DNA of 58,146 nt from CAYSSM01 sp964433905. Lineage in GTDB: Bacteria; Patescibacteriota; UBA1384; UBA12157; JAENIV01. Location of the stretch: assembly GCA_964433905.1 (NCBI GenBank), contig CAYSSM010000002.1, positions 1 through 58,146 of the forward strand, written 5' to 3'. Within the stretch, counting starts at the first letter, position 1; every line of letters starts with the position of its first letter. Shown in pieces: positions 1 to 6,354 of the stretch. Position numbers and translations under genes: made by a program. The notes below the pieces were generated by a model that did no database searches, was not told where the DNA came from, and saw only the letters and a program-made list of their open reading frames with translations.

Positions 1-2
1 TA

Positions 3-329
3 AAAAATGGCGAGGAAATTATTGGCAACCATACCAAGGTAAAAGTCGTTAAAAATAAAGTTGCTCCGCCATTTAAGATTGCTGAGTTTGATATTATGTA
101 CGGTGAAGGAATTTCCGTCGAAGGTGATTTGCTGGATTTGGGGGCAAAACTGGGAATTGTTAACAAGTCTGGTTCTTGGTATCAATATGGCAATGAAAAA
201 TTAGGCCAAGGCCGCGACCAAGCTAAGGAATTTTTGAAGGAAAATCACAAAATCGCCAAGGAAATTGAGGAAGAAATCAAAAAGAAAACGGAAAAAGAAG
301 AAGAAAAAGAAGCCAAAGAATCAAAATAG
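3..329 (+). CDS. recA: RecA recombinase, C-terminal part (5' end outside window)
   Basis: The open frame enters from the window edge and ends at TAG 327-329. It encodes the last ~108 residues of RecA, recognised by the conserved stretch VVKNKVAPPF, then AEFDIMYGEGIS, followed by the usual C-terminal domain and a lysine/glutamate-rich tail. RecA forms ATP-dependent filaments on single-stranded DNA for recombination and SOS induction. The Walker motifs lie upstream of the window. A recX remnant begins 20 bases downstream, the common recA-recX order. The tail is long and highly charged but otherwise ordinary. Confidence 0.95.
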   Translation, partial: KNGEEIIGNHTKVKVVKNKVAPPFKIAEFDIMYGEGISVEGDLLDLGAKLGIVNKSGSWYQYGNEKLGQGRDQAKEFLKENHKIAKEIEEEIKKKTEKEEEKEAKESK

Positions 330-349
330 TAATTTGAGATGATTATAGT

Positions 350-439
350 ATGAAAGAACCTCTTCATATTGCTTTCCACTACCTAAAATTCCGGCCACGG
401 ACGGTTTTTGAAGTTGAAAAGAAGTGTCATTTCTGTTAG
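350..439 (+). pseudogene. recX: recX 5' remnant (29 codons)
   Basis: ATG 350 opens a short frame whose first ~25 residues match the start of the complete recX at 1343: IALHYLKFRPRTVFEV here against IALHFLKFRPRTVFEV there. The match breaks just after the EV-x-KK residues, and the frame stops at TAG 437-439. It sits where recX normally follows recA, so it is best read as the 5' stub of the resident recX. At the DNA level the two copies share the block around 386-415 but differ elsewhere, so this is not a recent perfect duplication. The stub also contains the promoter of the next gene. Confidence 0.8.
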
Positions 440-442
440 AAT
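414..442 (+). promoter_or_regulatory. Sigma-70-type promoter, leaderless start for the toxin-antitoxin pair
   Basis: TTGAAA (414-419), a 17-base spacer and TAGAAT (437-442) lie inside the recX stub. The predicted transcript start is within a few bases of ATG 452 and no Shine-Dalgarno sequence precedes that ATG, so translation is probably leaderless. Confidence 0.6.
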
Positions 443-451
443 AAAAATAAG

Positions 452-742
452 ATGATTCAAAATTACACTTGGTATAATAGGAAATTAAATCTAGATTCTC
501 CAGACGCTGTCCACCAAATTTTGGTTTATGGTGATTTGGAAGATTTAAGACAGCTTATAAAAATCATTGGTAAAGAACAGTTGAAATCAATCTTTATCAC
601 TCATCCCAAAAAAGTTTATACCAGAGCGGATTTTAATTTCATTAAAAATTTTATTTTAAAAATTAAGGAGCCACTTGACGAAAGAAAATATCTCCAAAAT
701 ACATCTCGAACTTTTAGATCAAAAACGACAAACATTGCTTAA
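452..742 (+). CDS. Probable antitoxin of an AbiEii-type system (DUF6922-like)
   Basis: This encodes a 96-residue protein. The central part, QILVYGDLEDLRQLIKIIG followed by a KEQLKSIF helix, resembles DUF6922-type proteins commonly encoded just before AbiEii-like nucleotidyltransferases. The family assignment is from memory and moderate. Its 3' end overlaps the next gene by 68 bases in a different frame, which implies translational coupling typical of toxin-antitoxin pairs. Expression should come from the promoter at 414-442. The last ~25 residues, encoded in the overlap, look less conserved and may be read-through beyond the domain. The expected role is to neutralise the downstream nucleotidyltransferase. 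Confidence 0.6.
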   Translation: MIQNYTWYNRKLNLDSPDAVHQILVYGDLEDLRQLIKIIGKEQLKSIFITHPKKVYTRADFNFIKNFILKIKEPLDERKYLQNTSRTFRSKTTNIA

Positions 743-1328
743 AAGCATCGCCAATACTTCCGATGCCTTTGTTTTGGGTGGCGGCACAGCCCTTGCTTTG
801 CAGATTAAACATAGACAATCTTTTGATTTTGATTTTTTTTCCCAAAAAGAGATACCTAAAAATTTACTGGAAAAGTTGCAAAAAAATCTTAAAATTAGCC
901 GAGTTTCTCGTGACACGGTCGACGAGCTAACTTTTTATGTTGACAATGTTAAGGTAACATTTTTGCGTTACCCATTTGAAAAAGTGTTTGATTCGGTCGC
1001 AGCTGAAAATAACCTGAAATATTTTCCGGCAAAAACTATCGCTATTCAAAAAGCCTACGCCATTGGAAGGCGAGGAGTCTACCGCGATTACTTCGATTTA
1101 TACACACTTTTAAAAGATAACCATACAGCCTTAAATGAAATTATTCTGGGAGCACAGGATATTTACGGTGAAATATTTAACCCGAAAATATTTTTAGAAC
1201 AGCTTGTCTATTTTGATGATCTGACGGATTTTGAGATAATTGCCATAAAAGAAAGTCAAACAATACCCGGTTTCAAGCAAGTAAAAGAATTTTTAGAAGA
1301 GTCAGTCAAGAGATTAATTATGATTTAA
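675..1328 (+). CDS. AbiEii/AbiGii-type nucleotidyltransferase toxin
   Basis: This encodes a 217-residue protein starting at TTG 675 with AAGGAG (665-670) just upstream. Residues 35-56 carry the nucleotidyltransferase signature GGGTAL, then RQSFDFDFFS, matching the G-G-x-A-L and R-x-S-x-D-x-D-F-F pattern of AbiEii proteins. A later motif, RRGVYRDYFDLYTLL, corresponds to the conserved K-D-x-x-D-L-x-x-L helix. Characterised AbiEii toxins transfer nucleotides to tRNA or other acceptors and cause abortive infection or growth arrest. The partner gene lies immediately upstream and overlaps. The pair is cargo inside the recX mosaic. Family membership is clear; the actual substrate is not known from sequence. 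Confidence 0.85.
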   Translation: MTKENISKIHLELLDQKRQTLLKSIANTSDAFVLGGGTALALQIKHRQSFDFDFFSQKEIPKNLLEKLQKNLKISRVSRDTVDELTFYVDNVKVTFLRYPFEKVFDSVAAENNLKYFPAKTIAIQKAYAIGRRGVYRDYFDLYTLLKDNHTALNEIILGAQDIYGEIFNPKIFLEQLVYFDDLTDFEIIAIKESQTIPGFKQVKEFLEESVKRLIMI

Positions 1329-1342
1329 GGCTTAGGATTTTA

Positions 1343-1768
1343 ATGCGAGATGCCTTACCAATCGCCCTACATTTTTTGAAATTCCGGCCACGGACAGTTT
1401 TTGAAGTTACTAAAAAATTAAAATCGAAAAAGATACCGGAAGTCGAAATTAAGAAAACGATATCAGTTCTGAAAAAGAACAGTTTGTTGGATGATAAAAA
1501 GTTTGCTAAAATGTATGCAAGGGACCGAAATCTTTTAAAGCCTTCCGGGTCATACCTTTTGAAGATTGAATTAAAAAGGTTGGGAGTATCGGAAATTAAT
1601 ATCGAAGAAGCTCTGAAAGACCAAAATGAAGAAGAACTGGCGCGGAAGGCGCTGGAGAGCAAATCGCGATATCGCCAGGCAGATTTTCAAAAACAAGCGG
1701 CATTCTTACAAAGACGGGGATTCCCGACTAGTATTATTTATCGAATTTTAAATCATAATCGAGATTAA
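1343..1768 (+). CDS. recX: RecX regulatory protein (complete copy)
   Basis: This encodes a 141-residue RecX of normal length and three-helix-repeat type. Recognisable parts are the N-terminal ALHFLKFRPRTVFEVTKKL, the central KKFAKMYARDRNL and SGSYLLKIELKRLGV, and the C-terminal AAFLQRRGFPTSIIYRIL. RecX binds RecA filaments and limits their extension and activity. Unusually, it is separated from recA by the toxin-antitoxin pair, and recX fragments lie on both sides of the island (350-439 and about 6144-6243). The gene ends three bases before the DGR target gene, so the two are probably cotranscribed. Start ATG 1343 is chosen by homology; no strong ribosome binding site is visible. Confidence 0.9.
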   Translation: MRDALPIALHFLKFRPRTVFEVTKKLKSKKIPEVEIKKTISVLKKNSLLDDKKFAKMYARDRNLLKPSGSYLLKIELKRLGVSEINIEEALKDQNEEELARKALESKSRYRQADFQKQAAFLQRRGFPTSIIYRILNHNRD

Positions 1769-1771
1769 CTT

Positions 1772-3901
1772 ATGTCCATCGAAGAAAGCCCCCAACCAAT
1801 TTATTCACCGGAAGCCCAAACAGAAGAAGAGCATCTTTCTTTGACTCCGGAGCAAAAGGAGGCGGTGCGGAATCTAACTTTGGGTACAGAAGAAGTTGAC
1901 CCAAGAATAAGAGAAATGGCGGCAGAAGATGTAATTCAGACACTTGAGAACGGACATCCTCTAAATCGGATCATCCCTGGCAAGGAGGGTGAAACAGCCG
2001 GTTTTATCGCTTGCCAAGATTTTACTCCTCACGAGGCCTATATTAAATATTTCGGCATGGCCGGCTCGTCCGGCCGTAATCTATTTAGGGAGGTCCCGGC
2101 CTTTTTTGAATATGCTAGACAGTATGGTTACACCAAGCTTAATTTTAACGGTTGGAATCCAGATCTAAACCGAGCTTTGCAGCGTTTCGGCTTTGAGCGT
2201 CTTCGCACCGACACGAGCGGTGAATTCAGTGTCGATTTTTATGAGAAAGCGCTAACTGAAGAGAAATCTCAGGAGCAAATAAGCCAAGAGCGGGCACAAG
2301 CTTTTGAAAAAAAATATCTAGCCAAGCTCCAACAAAACTATGAACAAACCCTTCGAGCTGTTTCAAAGGAAAATCGTCCTAAGAAAGAACAGGTAATCGC
2401 CGGTGCGTACGAGGATTTGGCTAATCGGTTGCAGCAAACAGAAGGATTTAATTTCGGCAATATTCAACAAGCCGTTTTGAAACTTAAATTAGCCCGGTAT
2501 TTTCAAAATAATGACACTCTGGATACGAATGTTCTTTATGATGCGGTAATCGAGACCCCTAAATTTTTAGGCACGGATAAAGGTTCATTCCATCGTTTAT
2601 TTGAAGTTCATGAGCAAAAGACTATTCAAAAAATCGCCGAGACTCGCAAAAGGAGGGCAGAAATGACCGCCAGCGAAGGTTTGAATCCTTACGAAGCTTT
2701 ATTTACCACCAAATCAGGTAATTATTATATGGCCCGTCTTCTCAATATGCCTCATCTCGAAGAAGAATCCGACTATATGCGCCATTGCGTCGGAACAAGC
2801 GACTCATATATAAACCAAATGAAAAACGGCGATATTGAAATTCTGTCTTTCAGACATGCCCCACATGTTGATCCGAGATCTCAAAGACTCACCGAAGACC
2901 GGCCTATTATCACTTTCGAATACGACCTTAGAACCAATACTATCCAGCAAATGAAAAAAGCCAGTGATGAATATTTGGATCCCTCTGATCCGTATTTTTC
3001 GGATATTATTGACGCTTTAAAAAAACTTCGCGGAACTGAAACGGATATGGGCAAAAAGCGCGATTTTAAAAAAATCGCCGAAAGCGAATTGCAAAATATT
3101 AAGGTTTCCGACTTTCATCTTTTAACTGAAAATGGCGAGATTCATTTTCGGGATTTTGATCCCGAAAGCGGTGAATTTGTTCTAAAATATGGCCAAATGC
3201 CAATCACGTCCGAAACCTCAAGAAGCGATATTGCCAAAATCGCCCGGATTTTAGAAGGTATCGAAGTAAACGAGGAGGAAATAGCTCAAACAGAAGAACA
3301 AATATCCGAACAAACTAAACTTTATATTGGATCCCTTTTTCCTTCTATATTCCAAAGGTATCCGAATCTTGAACATATTTACGCCTCGACTTTAGAAAGC
3401 AGAATCAGCCGTAGCTCTCTTGAAATCGGCGGAGAATCGGAGCAAGTATTGAGAGGCAAGTTAAATGAGGTAGACGAACAGGGAAAGCGCAAAATAGATA
3501 TCAACGATTTTGCTCAAGATATGCTGGATAAAATGTTCCAAAGCGAAGAATTTCAGAACCAGCAAAAAAATCCCGAACAAATTGATTTAGTTCGCTTAAA
3601 AGTAAGGGATTTGGGTTTTTCTGAAGGAGCGACAACCGACCAAATCTATGCTCGAGCTCAAGAATTAGGTTTAGAACTTTGTCCGGCCGAGGTTGGACCT
3701 CACCAACGGCTAAAAGATTTGGACCAACCAATGGGAGAATGGTATAGAATTGCTATGAAACAAATCGCTGACCGGAATGGCGATCCGTTTGTCTTCGGCT
3801 TGGAACGCGATGAGTTCGGTTTGTGGTTAGACGGCTACTGGTCGAATCCGACTGATCATTGGGGTTCTGATGGTGGGGTCGTCTTTCGTTCCCGCAAGTA
3901 A
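1772..3901 (+). CDS. DGR target protein with C-terminal lectin-like variable domain
   Basis: This encodes a 709-residue protein. The C-terminal ~95 residues (LGLELCPAEVGPHQRL, then GEWYRIAMK, ending VVFRSRK) look like the C-type-lectin fold used as the variable domain in candidate-phyla DGR targets. The last ~45 codons are the variable repeat, whose partner template lies at 4191-4350. Residues ~300-420 include YMRHCVGTSDSYI (H338, C339) and an ITFEYDL strand, resembling the PcfJ-like domain, which is a tentative call. Residues ~60-150 have a GNAT-like feel (FGFERL). No signal peptide or membrane segment is visible, so the protein is probably intracellular. ATG 1772 follows the recX stop by 3 bases. 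The expected role is diversified ligand binding; the ligand is unknown. Confidence 0.85.
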   Translation: MSIEESPQPIYSPEAQTEEEHLSLTPEQKEAVRNLTLGTEEVDPRIREMAAEDVIQTLENGHPLNRIIPGKEGETAGFIACQDFTPHEAYIKYFGMAGSSGRNLFREVPAFFEYARQYGYTKLNFNGWNPDLNRALQRFGFERLRTDTSGEFSVDFYEKALTEEKSQEQISQERAQAFEKKYLAKLQQNYEQTLRAVSKENRPKKEQVIAGAYEDLANRLQQTEGFNFGNIQQAVLKLKLARYFQNNDTLDTNVLYDAVIETPKFLGTDKGSFHRLFEVHEQKTIQKIAETRKRRAEMTASEGLNPYEALFTTKSGNYYMARLLNMPHLEEESDYMRHCVGTSDSYINQMKNGDIEILSFRHAPHVDPRSQRLTEDRPIITFEYDLRTNTIQQMKKASDEYLDPSDPYFSDIIDALKKLRGTETDMGKKRDFKKIAESELQNIKVSDFHLLTENGEIHFRDFDPESGEFVLKYGQMPITSETSRSDIAKIARILEGIEVNEEEIAQTEEQISEQTKLYIGSLFPSIFQRYPNLEHIYASTLESRISRSSLEIGGESEQVLRGKLNEVDEQGKRKIDINDFAQDMLDKMFQSEEFQNQQKNPEQIDLVRLKVRDLGFSEGATTDQIYARAQELGLELCPAEVGPHQRLKDLDQPMGEWYRIAMKQIADRNGDPFVFGLERDEFGLWLDGYWSNPTDHWGSDGGVVFRSRK
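3742..3898 (+). repeat. DGR variable repeat (VR)
   Basis: The 3' end of the target gene aligns to the template at a constant offset of 449 bases over 3763-3898, with looser similarity upstream that needs a one-base gap. Over the core I count 24 mismatches. Twenty-two fall at template adenines (changed to G, T or C) and only two at non-adenines (G to T in the third position of an ACG codon, C to T in a CCT codon). Changed codons are mostly template AAC/AAT, giving D, F, G and Y in the protein. The invariant 3' block GTCTTTCGTTCCCG is the likely initiation-of-mutagenic-homing region, directly before the stop codon. Confidence 0.93.
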
Positions 3902-3975
3902 TTTTGAATTTTAGATTCTTAGATTTTTTGTGTCTCTCTTTTTTCTTTTGATACTTTGTTCTTTTAAATTTTTGA

Positions 3976-3981
3976 TATAAT
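3976..3981 (+). promoter_or_regulatory. Possible -10 box upstream of the DGR template RNA
   Basis: TATAAT within TTGATATAATAAAATC lies 210 bases before the template repeat, downstream of a T-rich tract. No convincing -35 box is seen at normal spacing. It could drive a template-repeat transcript that also covers the repeat and hairpin at 4006-4073. Confidence 0.35.
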
Positions 3982-4005
3982 AAAATCAGATTGGTTATAT
4001 CAAAC

Positions 4006-4073
4006 GGCTACGGCTTTTTGAGACCTCTCCGGCGAATATAAATTGAGAGTACTATTGGCTACGGCTTATAGTA
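4006..4073 (+). repeat. Direct repeat and hairpin in the DGR template leader
   Basis: GGCTACGGCTT occurs twice (4006-4016 and 4057-4067). The second copy forms the loop of a hairpin with stem TACTAT (4050-4055) and ATAGTA (4068-4073). The region is non-coding and between the target gene and the template, so it could be a structural part of the template RNA that the reverse transcriptase/Avd complex recognises. That function is inferred. Confidence 0.4.
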
Positions 4074-4190
4074 GAGGGTTTATGTCTCGTCATAAAAAAT
4101 AAGAGAAACTTGGTATGGTTTGCTGGTGGATTTTTGATCCCAAATAAGATACAGCCTGATGACTTTCGTTTATCGAATTTTATAGGCAGT

Positions 4191-4350
4191 GGCATAGATG
4201 GCAGACCATACAATCACTGACCGGAATGGCAATCCGAATGTCTTCAACTTGGAACGCAATGAGAACGGTTTGTGGTTAAACAACAACTGGACGAATCCGA
4301 CGAATCATTGGAATCCTGATAATGAGATCGTCTTTCGTTCCCGAAAGAAT
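4191..4350 (+). repeat. DGR template repeat (TR)
   Basis: This is the invariant donor copy of the variable repeat, about 290 bases downstream of the target stop and in the same orientation. In the frame of the target it reads as an asparagine-rich peptide (DRNGNPNVFNLERNENG), because the positions open to mutation are AAC/AAT codons. This is the hallmark of adenine-directed diversification. The core is 4212-4347. The frame continues open to 4425, but TAG stops lie just upstream and codon content is template-like, so it is not treated as a gene. Confidence 0.93.
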
Positions 4351-4389
4351 TTCTTTTCCGCGCTTATTTTGCTTGCAATACAAGCTTGC

Positions 4390-4737
4390 TTACAAAGTGC
4401 GGTTTTTCTTATCGGGATTAGCTAAACTTTTTTTCCAACCGCCGAACATTTTACCGGCTTCATCTAACTTGAGAGCGATTTCTTCATATTGCTTATTAGA
4501 AATTAATTTTCCTTCCCATGCAACTGAGATAAGAAATTTAAGTTTATCTAAAACAAAAATACATTCTGAAATCTTTTCTGATTTCTTTTCTTTTTCGGTA
4601 AAATAGGCAGTATATGAGAGTTCAAGAATATCTAAAAACTTATTTTCAATTCTATTGCCAATAGTATAACGAGAACCTTTAGGCATATGAGGAATAATGT
4701 TCATCCAAACCAAATATCCCTCTTTGACTCGGTTCAA
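4390..4737 (-). CDS. avd: DGR accessory protein Avd (four-helix bundle)
   Basis: This encodes a 115-residue protein starting at TTG 4737, or at an ATG twelve codons in. The pattern YLVWMNIIPHMPKGSRYTIG, then RIENKFLDILEL, KLKFLISVAW and GGWKKSL is the signature of the Avd/bAvd family. These form pentameric four-helix bundles that bind DGR reverse transcriptase and template RNA and are needed for mutagenic cDNA synthesis. The gene runs opposite to the target, template and reverse transcriptase, with its stop 40 bases beyond the template. This is an unusual placement, as avd commonly lies in the same orientation. The start region abuts the (GA)9 repeat at 4755. Confidence 0.88.
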   Translation of the reverse strand: MNRVKEGYLVWMNIIPHMPKGSRYTIGNRIENKFLDILELSYTAYFTEKEKKSEKISECIFVLDKLKFLISVAWEGKLISNKQYEEIALKLDEAGKMFGGWKKSLANPDKKNRTL

Positions 4738-4754
4738 AATCGAGGGACTTTCAC

Positions 4755-4772
4755 GAGAGAGAGAGAGAGAGA
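4755..4772. repeat. (GA)9 dinucleotide microsatellite between avd and the reverse transcriptase gene
   Basis: Nine perfect GA units lie in the 56 bases separating the divergent starts of avd (4737) and the reverse transcriptase (4794). The reverse-transcriptase frame is open through the repeat back to 4728, so unit number would alter frame or promoter spacing. No other repeat like it was noticed in the window. Confidence 0.9.
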
Positions 4773-4793
4773 CGATTTGCGCTCTGCCATATT

Positions 4794-5804
4794 TTGGGAA
4801 AAATTCCGCGCAAATTTATTTGCCATATTTATTATCGTATCATATCTTTTGAGAATTTGCTTATCTCTTGGCAGGAATTTTTGCCTGGTAAAAAGAAACG
4901 AAAAGATGTTGCCGAGTTTCAATTACATTTGATGGACAATATTCTTGCGCTTCACTTTGATCTTGTAAATAAAACATATAAGCACGGCGGTTATCGGGCT
5001 TTCAAAATCAACGATCCCAAACCGCGCGATATTCATAAAGCGAGTGTTAGAGATCGGCTGTTGCATCATGCGATTTACAGGATTTTGTATCCCTATTTTG
5101 ACCGCAAGTTTATCTTTGATTCGTATTCCTGCCGAATCAACAAAGGGACGCACAAGGCGATGAATCGTTTCAGAAATTTTGCCTGGATAGTTTCTAAAAA
5201 TAATACTCGGACGGCTTGGATTTTGAAATGCGATATCAAAAAATTCTTCGCTAACATTGATCATAAAATTTTGATAGAAATTCTGGATAAATTTATAGGT
5301 GACAGCGAAGTTTTATGGCTTTTGGGGCAAATCATTGAAAGTTTTAATTCAAAAGGCAAGGTTGGTGTTGGGCTTCCGCTCGGTAATCTAACCAGCCAAC
5401 TTCTTATTAATATTTATATGAATGAGTTTGACCAATTTGTTAAACGCGAATTTAAAGTCAAGTATTATATCCGTTATGCTGATGATTTTGTTATATTGTT
5501 GGAAGAAAAAATTGATCTTGAAAATCTTTTGCCTAAAATAAGCGAGTTTTTGAAGGATAGGTTGAAATTGAGTCTACATCCTGATAAAGTTTACATTAAA
5601 ACTCTTTCGTTGGGCATTGATTTTCTCGGCTGGATTCATTTTCCGGATCATCGCGTTCTGCGAAATGCCACAAAATGGAGAATGTATCGGAGGTTGTTTG
5701 ATCATCCAACTGAAGAAACTTGGCAATCATATCTGGGGCTTTTGCAGCATGGCAATGCCTGGAAGATTAAGCGAAAAATTGAATTTGATTTTTTGGATTT
5801 TTAA
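4794..5804 (+). CDS. DGR reverse transcriptase
   Basis: This encodes a protein of 336 residues at most. Motifs appear in order: CDIKKFFANIDH (146-157, first catalytic Asp), GLPLGNLTSQ (193-202), YIRYADDFVIL with YADD at 228-231, and LGIDFLGW ending at 280. The G-x-x-x-S-Q form of motif 4, instead of Q-G-x-x-x-S-P, marks DGR enzymes, which make adenine-mutagenised cDNA from the template RNA. The N-terminus ISFENLLISWQEF plus a basic linker is also typical. The start is uncertain. TTG 4794 lacks a ribosome binding site, and homologues suggest translation could begin within the next ~15 codons at a weak codon. It pairs with avd and the template just upstream. Confidence 0.95.
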   Translation: MGKIPRKFICHIYYRIISFENLLISWQEFLPGKKKRKDVAEFQLHLMDNILALHFDLVNKTYKHGGYRAFKINDPKPRDIHKASVRDRLLHHAIYRILYPYFDRKFIFDSYSCRINKGTHKAMNRFRNFAWIVSKNNTRTAWILKCDIKKFFANIDHKILIEILDKFIGDSEVLWLLGQIIESFNSKGKVGVGLPLGNLTSQLLINIYMNEFDQFVKREFKVKYYIRYADDFVILLEEKIDLENLLPKISEFLKDRLKLSLHPDKVYIKTLSLGIDFLGWIHFPDHRVLRNATKWRMYRRLFDHPTEETWQSYLGLLQHGNAWKIKRKIEFDFLDF

Positions 5805-5822
5805 TTTGGCGTGTGATATAAT
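5793..5822 (+). promoter_or_regulatory. Promoter for the coiled-coil gene
   Basis: TTGGAT (5793-5798), 18 bases, then TATAAT (5817-5822) preceded by TG, overlaps the end of the reverse transcriptase gene. A Shine-Dalgarno AAAGGAG (5829-5835) follows, ahead of ATG 5840. Confidence 0.55.
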
Positions 5823-5839
5823 CGATCCAAAGGAGATTC

Positions 5840-6145
5840 ATGGCATTAGAAAAGAAAGATTTTGATCAAATTGAAAAGATTGTTGGGGGAGTTGAAAAAA
5901 GATTAGAAAAGAAAATCGAAGTTTCTGCTGATAAGACAAAAAAAGAACTCAAGCAAGAGATAAAAGGGACAGAAGGAAAACTGGAAGGTCAAATCAGAAG
6001 TTCTGAAAATCGAATTATCGCAGTACTTTCTCGTGAAATTACCGATCTATCGGAAATTAACCGAGAGGTTATTAATCGGGTAGATAAAATTGCCGAATTA
6101 GAAAAACGGATTATTCGTATTGAGCATAAAATTGGGATCACCTAA
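5840..6145 (+). CDS. Small coiled-coil protein
   Basis: This encodes a 101-residue, highly charged and almost wholly helical protein. Heptad-like spacing runs through IEKIVGGVEKRLEKKIEV and again through ELEKRIIRIEHKIG at the C-terminus. There is no signal peptide, membrane segment or catalytic motif. Similar short coiled-coil proteins are frequent in Patescibacteria, and I cannot name a function. It has its own promoter and ribosome binding site, and lies between the DGR reverse transcriptase and the recX 3' remnant, so it is part of the island. A DGR role is possible but unsupported beyond position. Confidence 0.7.
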   Translation: MALEKKDFDQIEKIVGGVEKRLEKKIEVSADKTKKELKQEIKGTEGKLEGQIRSSENRIIAVLSREITDLSEINREVINRVDKIAELEKRIIRIEHKIGIT

Positions 6146-6243
6146 AAAAGTTCTATATGCCTAATTTTCAAAAACAAACAGCATTTCTGCAGAGGCGTGG
6201 TTTTTCGATGAGTGTGATATATCATATCTTAAAATCCAAATAG
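6144..6243 (+). pseudogene. recX: recX 3' remnant
   Basis: The frame through ATG 6157 to TAG 6241-6243 reads FQKQTAFLQRRGFSMSVIYHIL, clearly homologous to the end of the complete RecX (FQKQAAFLQRRGFPTSIIYRIL). Similarity may begin at about 6144 (KFY). The first ~110 RecX residues are absent. Together with the stub at 350-439 it brackets the toxin-antitoxin, complete recX and DGR block. The two stubs together still lack the middle of the gene, so simple insertion into one recX does not explain them. Confidence 0.8.
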
Positions 6244-6354
6244 CAAAATAAAAATATTAAATAAAGCCCAAATGTTTAAATTTGGAATTTGAGACTTTAG
6301 AGTTGATTTGATATTTGGAATTTGAGTTTTGATATTTTAAAACGAGGAGGGGTT

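Noticed and set aside
4198..4425. Open frame with an Asn-rich peptide resembling the DGR target end
   Set aside because: This is the template repeat read in the target's frame; stops lie directly upstream and the Asn richness reflects mutable AAC/AAT codons.
4734..4922. Minus-strand frame overlapping the start of the reverse transcriptase gene
   Set aside because: Low-complexity from the GA repeat and antisense to a clear reverse transcriptase; a shadow frame.
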